Shown in pieces: positions 9,294 through 17,798 of a DNA stretch of 64,000 nt. Origin of the DNA: Mycobacterium gordonae (lineage in GTDB: Bacteria; Actinomycetota; Actinomycetes; Mycobacteriales; Mycobacteriaceae); contig NZ_CP070973.1 of assembly GCF_017086405.1 (NCBI RefSeq), positions 3,628,739 to 3,692,738 on the forward strand. Reading direction: 5' to 3'. The position numbers and the translations under genes are program-made. Below the pieces are notes generated by a model. It worked only from the letters and a program-made list of their open reading frames with translations. It ran no database searches and was not told the origin of the DNA. Each line of letters opens with the position of its first letter. Position 1 is the first letter of the stretch.

Positions 9294-10469
9294 TTAGCCC
9301 AGGCGCAGCGGCAGCGCCGTCAGGGCGAACGTCTTTGACGGAAAGGCGATTTCGGGCCGGTATCCATCCGGAAGCTCGAAATCGGGAATCTGCCTGAGCC
9401 ACTCAGCGACGATCACGGTCAGTTCCATTCTGGCCAGATGAGACCCTAGGCAGCGGTGCGGCCCGCCGCCGAAACCCCAGTGGCGGTGCACTTTTCCGTC
9501 CAGTACCGGGTCATCGGTGGAGGTCGCGTCACTGCCGTCGCGGTTGATGGCCGCCAGACACAGCCGCACCTGTGACCCCGGCGGCAGCGTCATCCCCCCG
9601 ACGTTGACAAAGTCGGTCGTGATGCGGGGGGCCACCGGCGCTGAGGGCTCCAGCCGCACGATTTCCTCGATGAAGACCCGGGTCTGCCGGAGATCGTCGA
9701 CGAGTTCCGCGCGCAGTTGCGGTGTGCGCGCCAGCTCCAGCAAGGCGAACCCGATGGCCGCGGTGACCGTGTCGAGCCCCGCCAGAATCAGCAGGTGGCT
9801 CATGCCGAGCAGTTCGAGATCCGAGAAATCTCCCGGCCCGGTCATGATCCGGGACAACATGTCCGATCCCGGCCGACGGCGGCGCTGCCCGATCGCATCG
9901 GTCAGGTACTCGAGTAGTTCGAGCTGGCCCTGCTGCGCTTCGGCCATGGTGAGGAAGGCCTTGTCGCCGACGATCGAGTCCTTCCACCCGATGAGCAGAT
10001 CTCGATCGGCCAGCGGTAGCCCGTAGAGGTCCAGGAACACCTGGAAGGGGTACAGGCGCGCGAAGTCGGTCATCGCCTCGCACTGACCCCGGCCGGCCAA
10101 CTCGGCGATCATCTCGGCGGCATGACGCTGAAGTACCGGACGCGACTCGCTGAGTCCGTGCGGACTGAAGTACGGCTGCAGGATTCTGCGGTAACGGGTG
10201 TGTTCGGGTGGATCGAATGAAAGCGGTAGCACCGGAAGGGGATTGGTCGGTGGTTGCAGCAGGCGTGAGGAGAAGATCTCAGGATTGCGCAACGCCGCGA
10301 GCACGTCCTCGCGTCGCGTCAGATAGTAGGAGCCGTTCATGAACACCACCGGGCCGGCGTCGCGCAGGGTCCGCCATCCAGCCCCCCGGTCTTCGGTCAG
10401 CGGCAGCGACGAGTATTCGAGCCTCGGTAAGTGAAACTCGGCTGTTCGGCTTCCACCCAGAGCGCTCAT
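9294..10469 (-). CDS. cyp143: Cytochrome P450 CYP143
   Basis: A haem monooxygenase of 391 residues, the length of M. tuberculosis CYP143 (about 393). The haem-ligand motif FGGGPHRCLGSHLA places the axial Cys at about residue 340. The I-helix is LLILAGLDTVTAA with the usual Asp-Thr pair, and the K-helix ExxR is EEIVRLEP. The start is the ATG at 10467-10469, preceded (minus strand) by GGAGG, and it aligns with the family N-terminus; the frame is open upstream but that extension has no family character. CYP143 is encoded inside ESX-5 loci beside a small ferredoxin. Here the ferredoxin lies 4.4 kb away, separated by two PPE genes and a DUF732 gene. The substrate is unknown. Confidence 0.95.
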   Translation of the reverse strand: MSALGGSRTAEFHLPRLEYSSLPLTEDRGAGWRTLRDAGPVVFMNGSYYLTRREDVLAALRNPEIFSSRLLQPPTNPLPVLPLSFDPPEHTRYRRILQPYFSPHGLSESRPVLQRHAAEMIAELAGRGQCEAMTDFARLYPFQVFLDLYGLPLADRDLLIGWKDSIVGDKAFLTMAEAQQGQLELLEYLTDAIGQRRRRPGSDMLSRIMTGPGDFSDLELLGMSHLLILAGLDTVTAAIGFALLELARTPQLRAELVDDLRQTRVFIEEIVRLEPSAPVAPRITTDFVNVGGMTLPPGSQVRLCLAAINRDGSDATSTDDPVLDGKVHRHWGFGGGPHRCLGSHLARMELTVIVAEWLRQIPDFELPDGYRPEIAFPSKTFALTALPLRLG

Positions 10470-11248
10470 GAAACGAGATCGTAGCCTCCCGGCGCAGCCG
10501 CCTGCGCGTTGAAAGTTCTGATTGCCGTTGCCCCGAACGCGCGACCAAGCGAGATCCGACCACCCGGGCAATCACGTCGGATTCTGCCGGTTGATCTCGG
10601 AAATTACTGTCGCGCTGGGCTATTGATGATATTCGCGGGGCTGCGGTGCCACATGCTTTGGAGAAACCTGCACAGTAAGCCAACGAGGCAGGCGCCGGTG
10701 GGCAGGACCTGGAAGGCCAGACGGCATTTCGGGATCTGCAGACCGAGATAAATTTGCACAAATCGCAAGTATTTATTCGTAAACTTGTGCTGGACGGATC
10801 GCTGTGTAGATCCATAACGTCGAACTATGACCATCGCCGCTTTCCGTCGACCGGACCTGTGGTTCGGCGAGCGTCGGTTACGGCGTCGTCGCGGGAGGTA
10901 GGTCGATGGCGGTTGGCAGCGGGCCGCTCGCGTCGTCGGCAATAGCGGCATCGGAGTTGAACCGGACCCGGACCAGCCACCGGGCGCGCGAACGCGGTTG
11001 CGGCATCACTCATTCCATTCGAACCAGCGTGGTTTCAGCCCGAGGGTGGGGCGTTTCGGCGAGGCCGTTGGCAACGGCACCGCAGGGCGTACGGTCCGTC
11101 ATGCCAATGTCGACGCCGATGCCGACGACACCCGAGGGGGCCCACACCAGCGGCGGACCCAAATCAAGGGAAGTGGCGGTGTTCCTCGTCGCCGGTTGGC
11201 TGCGGCACCAAGGGCACGACACGAGTCATAGTCAGGTCAGGTGTCGGA
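10470..11248. other. Divergent intergenic region between cyp143 and the first PPE gene
   Basis: 779 bases with no credible gene. It should hold the promoters of cyp143 (minus strand) and of the PPE pair (plus strand). An AT-rich part at about 10745-10815 contains a dyad, GCACAA at 10756-10761 and TTGTGC at 10785-10790, whose arms match perfectly over 23 intervening bases. A long open frame near 10906-11277 lacks family features and runs into the PPE start. Confidence 0.5.
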
Positions 11249-12460
11249 TTGTTCGACTTCGGGATGCTGCCGCCTGAGATCAACTCGGGCCGCATCTACA
11301 GCGGCCCGGGTCCGGGCCCGATGCTCGCGGCTGCTGCGGCCTGGGATCAGCTTGCAGCTGAATTATCTTTGACTGCAACAGGTTACGCGTCCATCATTTC
11401 CGAGTTGACCAGCTCTCAATGGCTAGGCGTGTCCGCGTGCGCGATGCTCTGCGCGGTGTCTCCATACATCGACTGGCTCAACACCACCGCCGCCGAGGCC
11501 GAGATCACGGCGAGCCAGGCGGCCGCCGCGGTGGCCGCGTACGAGATGGTGTTCACCCTCGTGGTGCCCCCGCCGGTGATCGCGGCCAACCGGGTCCTCC
11601 TGATGACATTGATCGCGACCAACTTCTTCGGCCAGAACGCCCCGGCGCTGGCGGCCACGGAGGCGGATTACCTCGAGATGTGGGCCCAGGACGCAGCCGC
11701 GATGTATGGCTACGCAGCCTCCTGTGCACGGGCAACGGAGTTGGCGGGGTTTTCTCCACCCCCGCAGATCACCGATGCGGCTGCAGCTCCTGCCGCGTCA
11801 GTGCGCAGTTCGGCGCAGAGCATGCAGGCCACGATTCCCCAGCTGCTCGCCACGGCGGCCCGACCGCAGGCAGCCCGGCTGTTCGCGGCGCCACCAGCCG
11901 ACGCAGCACCCCCGGACGTGCTTTTCGCCGTCGACACGCCGATCGGCGATCTGCCGGTGCTCGGGTGGTTGCCGACGCCGGAAAACAATTGGGCAGGACT
12001 GTATCCCGGGATGTACTCGGTGCTCAAACAAGCGCTGCAGGCCTATTACTCGGTAGGCATCGCCTATTTCGGTTCGGCAATAGGACAGCAGCTGTTCCCC
12101 GGTCTGGGCACCACAGCGGGTTCGGGCGGGGCGTGGTACCCGACACCGCAATACGCGGCGTTGGGTGCCGGCGGTTGGCAACACCACTGGCAAGCGGGCG
12201 TATCGGCGGGTATGGGGTCGTCGGCCAAGATCGGCGGGATGTCCGTGCCCCCGAGTTGGGTGGAAGCCCCCGAAGTCCACCACCACAGCATCGCCAAAGA
12301 CATCATCGCTCCCAACGGCCACACCGATTCCGCTCGCGGGATGGACGCTGCAGTGCGTGGATTCCCGGTCGAAACGAGCGGGGCTAGACGCGCGGACAAC
12401 ACCGGTGTCCGGTACGGACTGCGGTACACGGTGCTCAGTCGCCCTCCGTCGGCAGGATGA
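11249..12460 (+). CDS. PPE protein, PPE-SVP subfamily (module copy 1, first PPE)
   Basis: A 403-residue PPE protein, a predicted ESX-5 substrate of the cell surface. The PPE domain (about residues 1-175) starts FDFGMLPPEINSGRIYSGPG and includes the hairpin tip SQWLGVSA recognised by EspG chaperones. The C-terminal part carries GGMSVPPSW of the SVP subfamily and ends RYGLRYTVLSRPPSAG. The start is TTG at 11249, the only position giving the family N-terminus; upstream is AGGTCAGG. A close paralogue, frameshifted, lies at 15320-16527. Both share VLGWLPTP/MLGWLPTP, NWAGLYPGMY and IGQQL. It is closest in context to PPE25/PPE27 of M. tuberculosis. Confidence 0.9.
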   Translation: MFDFGMLPPEINSGRIYSGPGPGPMLAAAAAWDQLAAELSLTATGYASIISELTSSQWLGVSACAMLCAVSPYIDWLNTTAAEAEITASQAAAAVAAYEMVFTLVVPPPVIAANRVLLMTLIATNFFGQNAPALAATEADYLEMWAQDAAAMYGYAASCARATELAGFSPPPQITDAAAAPAASVRSSAQSMQATIPQLLATAARPQAARLFAAPPADAAPPDVLFAVDTPIGDLPVLGWLPTPENNWAGLYPGMYSVLKQALQAYYSVGIAYFGSAIGQQLFPGLGTTAGSGGAWYPTPQYAALGAGGWQHHWQAGVSAGMGSSAKIGGMSVPPSWVEAPEVHHHSIAKDIIAPNGHTDSARGMDAAVRGFPVETSGARRADNTGVRYGLRYTVLSRPPSAG

Positions 12461-12590
12461 CGCCATGTCGCAGCAACAAGGTCCTGAGAAGCGTTGAACA
12501 GGCTGCTCACCGAGGAGGAAAACGAATGTCGTCTGGGACCGCGCACATCGACACGCCGGGTCTGCGTAACCGCCGGCCGAGGAGCCCGGC

Positions 12591-13814
12591 GTGATTGATC
12601 TTGGGGCACTTCCACCCGAAATCACCTCAGCGATGATGTATTCCGGCCCGGGAGCGACGTCGTTTGTGGCCGCGGCTGCGGCGTGGAGCACACTGGCCGA
12701 TGAACTCACATCGACCGCGCGCAGCTACGACCTGGTGCTTACCCAACTGGTGGGGGAGGAGTGGCTGGGCCTGTCGTCAGCGGCGATGGCGGCTACCGTG
12801 CAGCCGTACGTGGCCTGGATGACGGCGACCGCCGCGCTCGCCGAGCACGCCGGCACCCAAGCGCGTTCGGCCGCAGCGGCTTTCGAGACGGCGTTTGCAG
12901 CGATCGTCCCGCCGCCATTGGTCGGGGCCAATCGCGTCGCACTGGCGCAAGCGCTGGCGAGCAACGTTCTCGGCCTCAATAGCGGCGTGATCGCACAGTT
13001 GGAAACGCAGTATGCAGAGATGTGGGCGCAGAACGCCGCGGCGATGTACCGCTACGCGGCGGCGTCGGCGGCGGCGAGCACATTCGAACCCTTCGCGGCG
13101 GCTCCTTCGGTCACCAACCCGGCAGGCGCCACCAGCCAGGCCGCGGCGGTCACCTCAGCCCAGGTCAACCCCGCGGCCTCGATTCAGGACTCGCTGGCAC
13201 GGTTCTTCGATCAGATCACCAGCCAACTGCGACTTCTCGCCGCACCCGGCGGTACGCAGCGGCTGATCGAGCAATGGGAGGCCGGCTTGCCCCTCCTGTC
13301 CCAGAGCTGGTTCTTGTTGACCGGGCAGACCACACTGCCCAGCAATCTGGGCACCTTCATGCAGGGTTACGGCAGCTATGCGAGTGTCTTCTATACCACT
13401 GAAGGGCTGCCCTACTTCAGCGTCGGCATGAGCAATTTCGCTGTCCAGATCGCAAAGTCGGCCGGCTGGCTGAATACCCCGGCTTCGACTGCGGCACATG
13501 CACTTCCGGCGGCCCCGGCTGCCGGGGCGCTCGGTGCCGCCGGCGGCCAGTTAGCGGCCGGTATGGGCGAGGGAGCGCATATCGGAAACCTGGCAGTTCC
13601 GTCTTCGTGGCCCGGGGCCTCGACAGCGGCAATGACGGTGCGCCCAGCCGTGGAGATGATCAGTGAGCCCTACAGCGCAGGGGAGCCGGCCGTGAACGAA
13701 AGTCTGCTCAGCGGCCTACCGGTGACCGCGGGCGGCACCAGCAGAGGAGCGGGCTCGGTACCCAGGTACGGAATCAAACCCACCGTCATGCCGCGTCGAC
13801 TGCCGGTCGGCTGA
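12591..13814 (+). CDS. PPE protein (module copy 1, second PPE)
   Basis: A 407-residue PPE protein. The PPE domain begins IDLGALPPEITSAMMYSGPG and has EEWLGLSS at the hairpin tip. The C-terminal region includes WFLLTGQTTLPSN, EGLPYFSVGMSNF and the SVP-like variant GNLAVPSSWPG, and it ends KPTVMPRRLPVG. Start GTG 12591 is preceded by AGGAG. It is a clear paralogue of the gene at 16565-17785 and resembles the PPE26 type. It lies 130 bases after the first PPE gene and is probably cotranscribed with it. No PE partner is adjacent, so pairing with the single PE of this locus (19892-20191) is only an inference. Confidence 0.93.
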   Translation: MIDLGALPPEITSAMMYSGPGATSFVAAAAAWSTLADELTSTARSYDLVLTQLVGEEWLGLSSAAMAATVQPYVAWMTATAALAEHAGTQARSAAAAFETAFAAIVPPPLVGANRVALAQALASNVLGLNSGVIAQLETQYAEMWAQNAAAMYRYAAASAAASTFEPFAAAPSVTNPAGATSQAAAVTSAQVNPAASIQDSLARFFDQITSQLRLLAAPGGTQRLIEQWEAGLPLLSQSWFLLTGQTTLPSNLGTFMQGYGSYASVFYTTEGLPYFSVGMSNFAVQIAKSAGWLNTPASTAAHALPAAPAAGALGAAGGQLAAGMGEGAHIGNLAVPSSWPGASTAAMTVRPAVEMISEPYSAGEPAVNESLLSGLPVTAGGTSRGAGSVPRYGIKPTVMPRRLPVG

Positions 13815-14379
13815 CTAGGCGGTGAGGCACTTGTGTGGCCATTACGGACCATCCCCGTCGCTCTGTCGGCTCCAAAGCACCAGACGCAGTGGGATCGGAG
13901 AGTGACAGCGGTGGCGGATTGGTCCGGGATCTGCCTGCTGCATCGGTCGCAGCAGCCGTCGCAGACGGGGATCGCACGGCAGCACGGCCGGCTATGCCTG
14001 GGTGTGCCAAGGTACTGCACTCAGGTCTTCGACCGTGCCACGGGCGGGTGCGGGTGATGACCGTGGCGTGGGCCCGGACTGATCTGTGGCGCCGGGGTCC
14101 TTGGGTGCTCGACCGCCCCGGGGCGCCGCGGTCGTTTCCGAAATCGGCTCCGGCGGTGGTCTGCTCGCGATTCATCGTGGCGATGATGACTACGTCGCAA
14201 GTCATCGGGGTTCTGCTGGTCTGCACCTGGCCGCTACTCGGCCAAAAGCTCGGTGGCATCTCCCGAACAATATTGTGGGACAGAGATTCTGGTATGGGAC
14301 AGGGTGGCCCGGCGGCTCCGGAGGTGGCCTCCTGGTGCGGAAAGCCGGCCGTTCGTTTCGTCCGAATTCGGATGAAACA
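13815..14379. other. Gap between PPE and DUF732 gene
   Basis: 565 bases. An open frame spans most of it on the plus strand (13835-14383), but it has no recognisable domain or signal peptide and its composition is not gene-like. I see nothing else convincing. Confidence 0.45.
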
Positions 14380-14703
14380 GTGATCGCGCGCGCCTTGGTG
14401 ACCATTGTGTTGTCCGCCGTGATGAACCTGGTGGGAGCCGCGACCGGCCACGCCGACACGACCGACGACAGATTCCTGGCCGAGTTGAGGTCCCAGGGCA
14501 TCATGGACCATGTCTCGAGTAATCACGCGATCGAAGCCGGTCGTCTTGTCTGTTTCGAACTCGACAACGGCAGGTCACCCACCGATGTGGCGAGCGAGGT
14601 GTTGAACAGCAGCAGCATGCCGGCGTTTCATGCGGGCTTCTTCGTCGGCGCCAGTATTGACGCTTATTGCCCGCGCCACAAGCTGGAGATCGCCCCATCG
14701 TGA
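14380..14703 (+). CDS. Small secreted DUF732 protein (module copy 1)
   Basis: About 107 residues: a signal peptide (IARALVTIVLSAVMNLVG, cleavage after GHA at about residue 25) and a mature DUF732 domain DDRFLAELRSQGIMDHVSSN with two conserved Cys (RLVCFEL and DAYCPRHK) that could form a disulphide. Mycobacterial DUF732 proteins are exported and of unknown function; Rv1804c, Rv1805c and Rv1810 lie near ESX-5 in M. tuberculosis. Start GTG 14380 gives a normal signal length. GTG 14335 has the better ribosome site (GGAGG) and would add 15 residues. The mature part is strongly similar to the product at 19304-19642. Confidence 0.85.
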   Translation: MIARALVTIVLSAVMNLVGAATGHADTTDDRFLAELRSQGIMDHVSSNHAIEAGRLVCFELDNGRSPTDVASEVLNSSSMPAFHAGFFVGASIDAYCPRHKLEIAPS

Positions 14704-14923
14704 GACTGGGAGCCGAAGTCGGAGATCTCGACCGGTGCCTATCCGCGTCGATAGTGGGCGACTTGTGCGGCTCGGCTTTCCGCGAGCAAGTCAGCCCGAC
14801 GCGAAACACCATTCCGCGCTGAACGCTCGATCAGAACGTTGCCCGGCGGAGCGGAAGGCAATCTAGCTACTCTTGAACCCTGCTGCGCACCTGCGCAGGT
14901 GTGCTTTCAGAAAGGACACCACG

Positions 14924-15118
14924 GTGAAGGTCCGGCTCGATCGGTCGAAATGTGTTGGGCATGCCCAGTGTTATGCGGTCGACCCGGATCTGTTTCCGAT
15001 CGACGAATCCGGCTACTCGATGGTCGAAGAACACCAGGTGGCACCCGAAGACGAGGCGCTGGTGCGCGACGGTGTCGCCTCCTGCCCAGAAATGGCGCTC
15101 ACTGTTTCTGAGAACTGA
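14924..15118 (+). CDS. Ferredoxin, partner of CYP143
   Basis: A 64-residue ferredoxin of the mycobacterial P450-partner type. Cluster ligands are Cys10, Cys16 and Cys54, with His13 at the position that is Cys in classical [4Fe-4S] proteins (CVGHAQC ... SCPEM). This His-containing pattern is known from [3Fe-4S] or atypical ferredoxins beside mycobacterial P450 genes. GTG 14924 follows AAAGGA with 7-base spacing and gives the KVRLDRSKCVGHAQCYAVDP family start. Orthologue of Rv1786, which in M. tuberculosis sits directly next to cyp143. Here it is flanked on both sides by PPE modules. Confidence 0.93.
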   Translation: MKVRLDRSKCVGHAQCYAVDPDLFPIDESGYSMVEEHQVAPEDEALVRDGVASCPEMALTVSEN

Positions 15119-15319
15119 ACCCTGAACTCTGAGTTAACGGATGATGGCGAGTAGTGAATAGTTGGCATCGATCAACCCAGAACCCCAACCATCCCTTTAG
15201 ATTTCAACTGTGTGCGGAAGCCCGACGACGCGAGCTCGCGCTCGCGGAGTTGGAACATTTTTCGCGCGCAGCAGCATTGCGGCTGCTCCGCTTGACAGCG
15301 ACGCCAATCGCCAGGAGGG

Positions 15320-16527
15320 GTGTTGTTCGACTTCGGGGCATTGCCGCCTGAGATCAATTCCAGTCGCATGTACAGCGGCCCTGGACCGGGCCCCATGCTG
15401 GCCGCGGCTTCGGCCTGGGACGGCATCGCCGGCGAGTTGAGCTCGGCTGCAACAGACTACGCCTCGATCATCACCGAGCTGACCAGCTCACCGTGGATAG
15501 GTCCGGCGTCCCAGTCGATGCTCGCCGCGGTGGCACCCTATGTGAACTGGCTCAGCGCGACCGCCGTGCAGGCAGAGAGCGCGGGCGTCCAGGCCCGTGC
15601 GGCGGCGGCGGCCTACGAAACCGCGTTCACCCTGACGGTGCCACCGCCGGTGATCGCGGCCAATCGAGTCCTGTTGATGACTCTGATCGCGACCAACTTC
15701 TTCGGGCAGAACACCCCGGCGATCGCGGCGACCGAAGCCGACTACCTCGAAATGTGGGCTCAGGACGCGGCCGCGATGTACGGATATGCTGCAGCGTCGG
15801 CGCTGGCCACCGACTTGGGTCGGTTTTCCGAACCGCCGAGGACCACCGACCCCGCATCGGCGGAATCGTCCCGCAGAGCACCACGCCAACGATTCCACAA
15901 CTGCTCTCGGCGGCGGCACTGCAGCAGTTCGGACACCAGTTCATGGCAGCACCGGCGGCGGCGACGTCCGACGTGGTCATCATCACCGACACCCCGGTTG
16001 CCACCGTTCCGATGCTCGGGTGGTTGCCGACGCCCGCTAACAACTGGGCGGGCCTCTATCCCGGTATGTACACCGCGATCAGGCAAACGCTGCAGGCGTA
16101 CTTCGGGGTCGGCCTCGCCAACTTCGGCTGGTCGATCGGACAACAGCTGCAGGACGGACTCGGCACGACGGCGGGTTCCGGTGGCGCCTGGTATCCGACG
16201 CCGCAATTCGCCGCCCTGGGCGCCGGCGGCTGGAATTACCATAGCGGGGCAGGACTGTCAGCCAGTATCGCCTCGTCCGCGAAGGTCGGCGGGCTTTCCG
16301 TTCCGGTGGGCTGGACCGGTGTGCCCGGTGCCACCGAACCCGCCCCGGCAGTCACGGTGGCCACCCACCTCTCGCCCTCGCCCGGCGACCCCGGCACCGT
16401 CAACGGAGTCAACGCCGCACTGCGCGGATTCTCGTCCGGAACGCGCGACGGCCAGCGTGCGGGCAACCTGGGCGTGCGCTATGGACTGCGTTACACCGTG
16501 CTCACCCGACCACCATCGGCCGGTTGA
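15320..16527 (+). pseudogene. PPE-SVP gene with one frameshift (module copy 2, first PPE)
   Basis: The N-terminal part reads LFDFGALPPEINSSRMYSGP from GTG 15320 (ribosome site AGGAGGGG) through the PPE domain and WAQDAAAMYGYAAASALATD. At about 15850-15875 the reading shifts by one missing base. The next frame continues TPTIPQLLSAAALQQFG, MLGWLPTPANNWAGLYPGMY, GGLSVPVGW and RYGLRYTVLTRPPSAG. With one base restored (for example in the C-run 15850-15853) the protein would be about 402 residues, against 403 for the intact paralogue at 11249-12460. As written, the first frame reads on without a stop into the next PPE gene. Either a recent pseudogene or a sequencing error. Confidence 0.85.
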
Positions 16528-16564
16528 ATTATGTTTAATTACAACATTATTGAGGAGTCGCGAC

Positions 16565-17785
16565 ATGGCAACCGATTTCGCCGCGCTACCGCCCGAGGCC
16601 ACCTCGGCGATGATGTATTCCGGTCCAGGAGCGGCATCTTTCATGGCAGCGGCGTCGGCCTGGAACGCGTTGGCCGCCGACCTCACCTCGACAGCGCAAG
16701 GCTATGAAACGGTGCTCGGCCAGCTGGCCGGCGAAGAGTGGCTGGGTCCGGCTTCGGCAACGATGGCGCAAGCCGCGCAGCCGTACGTGGATTGGCTGAC
16801 GGCCACCGCCGAGCAGGCCGAACGCGCCGCCATCCAGTCTCGGTCCGCCGCGGCCGCCTTCGAGACCGCATTTGCCTCGGTTGTGCCTCCGCCACTGGTG
16901 GCGGCCAACCGCGCCAATCTGGCCGAAGCGTTGCAGACCAACCTGTTCGGGTTGAACAATGGCGTGATCGCGCAGCTGGAAGCCCAGTACGCGGAGATGT
17001 GGGCGCAGAACTCCGTGACGATGTACAGGTATGCGTCGTCCTCTGCGCTGGCGTCGAAGCTGGAATCGTTCACCGCCGCCCCGAGTATCGCCAACTCGGC
17101 CGGCACGACTACCCAGAGCGCGGCGGTAGCCGCGGCCCAGGCTGCCCCGGCGGCGTCCATCCAGGAGTCGCTGCAGAGTTTTTTCAATCAGGTCACCGGT
17201 CAGCTGGGACTGCTGGCCACGCCGGCCGGGACACAGCAACTTCTGACCCAGACCGCAACCCAGTTCCCGATACTCACCGAGATCTGGTTCCTGCTGACCG
17301 GGCAGACCACGCTGCCCAACAACCTCGGCACGTTCATGCAGGGTTACTCGAACTATGCCAGCTTCTTCTACAACACCGAGGGTCTGCCGTACTTCAGCGT
17401 CGGTATGGGCAACTTCGCCGTTCAGATGGCCAAGTCGGCGGGTCTTTTGAACACCGTGGCGCCGGCCGCGGCGGCCGCCGTCCCGGTGCCCCCGGTCAGC
17501 GCGGCTCTCGGTGCCGGCGGACAGGTGGCCGCCGGCCTGGGCAACGGTGCCCACATCGGCCACCTCGCCGTGCCATCGTCGTGGCCCGGTGCGACGACGG
17601 TGCCGACCGTTCGCCCCGCGGTGCAGATGATCAGTGAGCCGATCACCGCCGGCGAGTCCGCCGGAACCGGCAATGTGTTGGGCGGCATGCCGGTGGGTGG
17701 CGCGGGAAACGGTCGCGGGGCGGGCGCGGCTCCGCGTTACGGGTTCAAACCCACCGTCATGCCTCGCCAGCTGCCGGTCGGCTGA
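16565..17785 (+). CDS. PPE protein (module copy 2, second PPE)
   Basis: A 406-residue PPE protein. The PPE domain begins TDFAALPPEATSAMMYSGPG with EEWLGPAS at the hairpin tip. The C-terminal half repeats the landmarks of the gene at 12591-13814: WFLLTGQTTLPNN, EGLPYFSVGMGNF, GHLAVPSSWPG and KPTVMPRQLPVG. ATG 16565 follows GAGGAG. It lies 37 bases after the preceding frameshifted PPE. Its stop is 13 bases from the end of the convergent pstS-like gene. The PPE26 type is the nearest match that I can suggest. Confidence 0.93.
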   Translation: MATDFAALPPEATSAMMYSGPGAASFMAAASAWNALAADLTSTAQGYETVLGQLAGEEWLGPASATMAQAAQPYVDWLTATAEQAERAAIQSRSAAAAFETAFASVVPPPLVAANRANLAEALQTNLFGLNNGVIAQLEAQYAEMWAQNSVTMYRYASSSALASKLESFTAAPSIANSAGTTTQSAAVAAAQAAPAASIQESLQSFFNQVTGQLGLLATPAGTQQLLTQTATQFPILTEIWFLLTGQTTLPNNLGTFMQGYSNYASFFYNTEGLPYFSVGMGNFAVQMAKSAGLLNTVAPAAAAAVPVPPVSAALGAGGQVAAGLGNGAHIGHLAVPSSWPGATTVPTVRPAVQMISEPITAGESAGTGNVLGGMPVGGAGNGRGAGAAPRYGFKPTVMPRQLPVG

Positions 17786-17798
17786 GGCGACTTCGCTT

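Noticed and set aside
13835..14383. 182-residue open frame in the gap before the first DUF732 gene
   Set aside because: No ribosome site, no family features, and it overlaps the DUF732 start in another frame.
15320..17785. A single 821-residue double PPE protein
   Set aside because: The continuous frame exists only because of one missing base; the skipped frame contains the proper C-terminal half with SVP motif and a normal stop at 16527.
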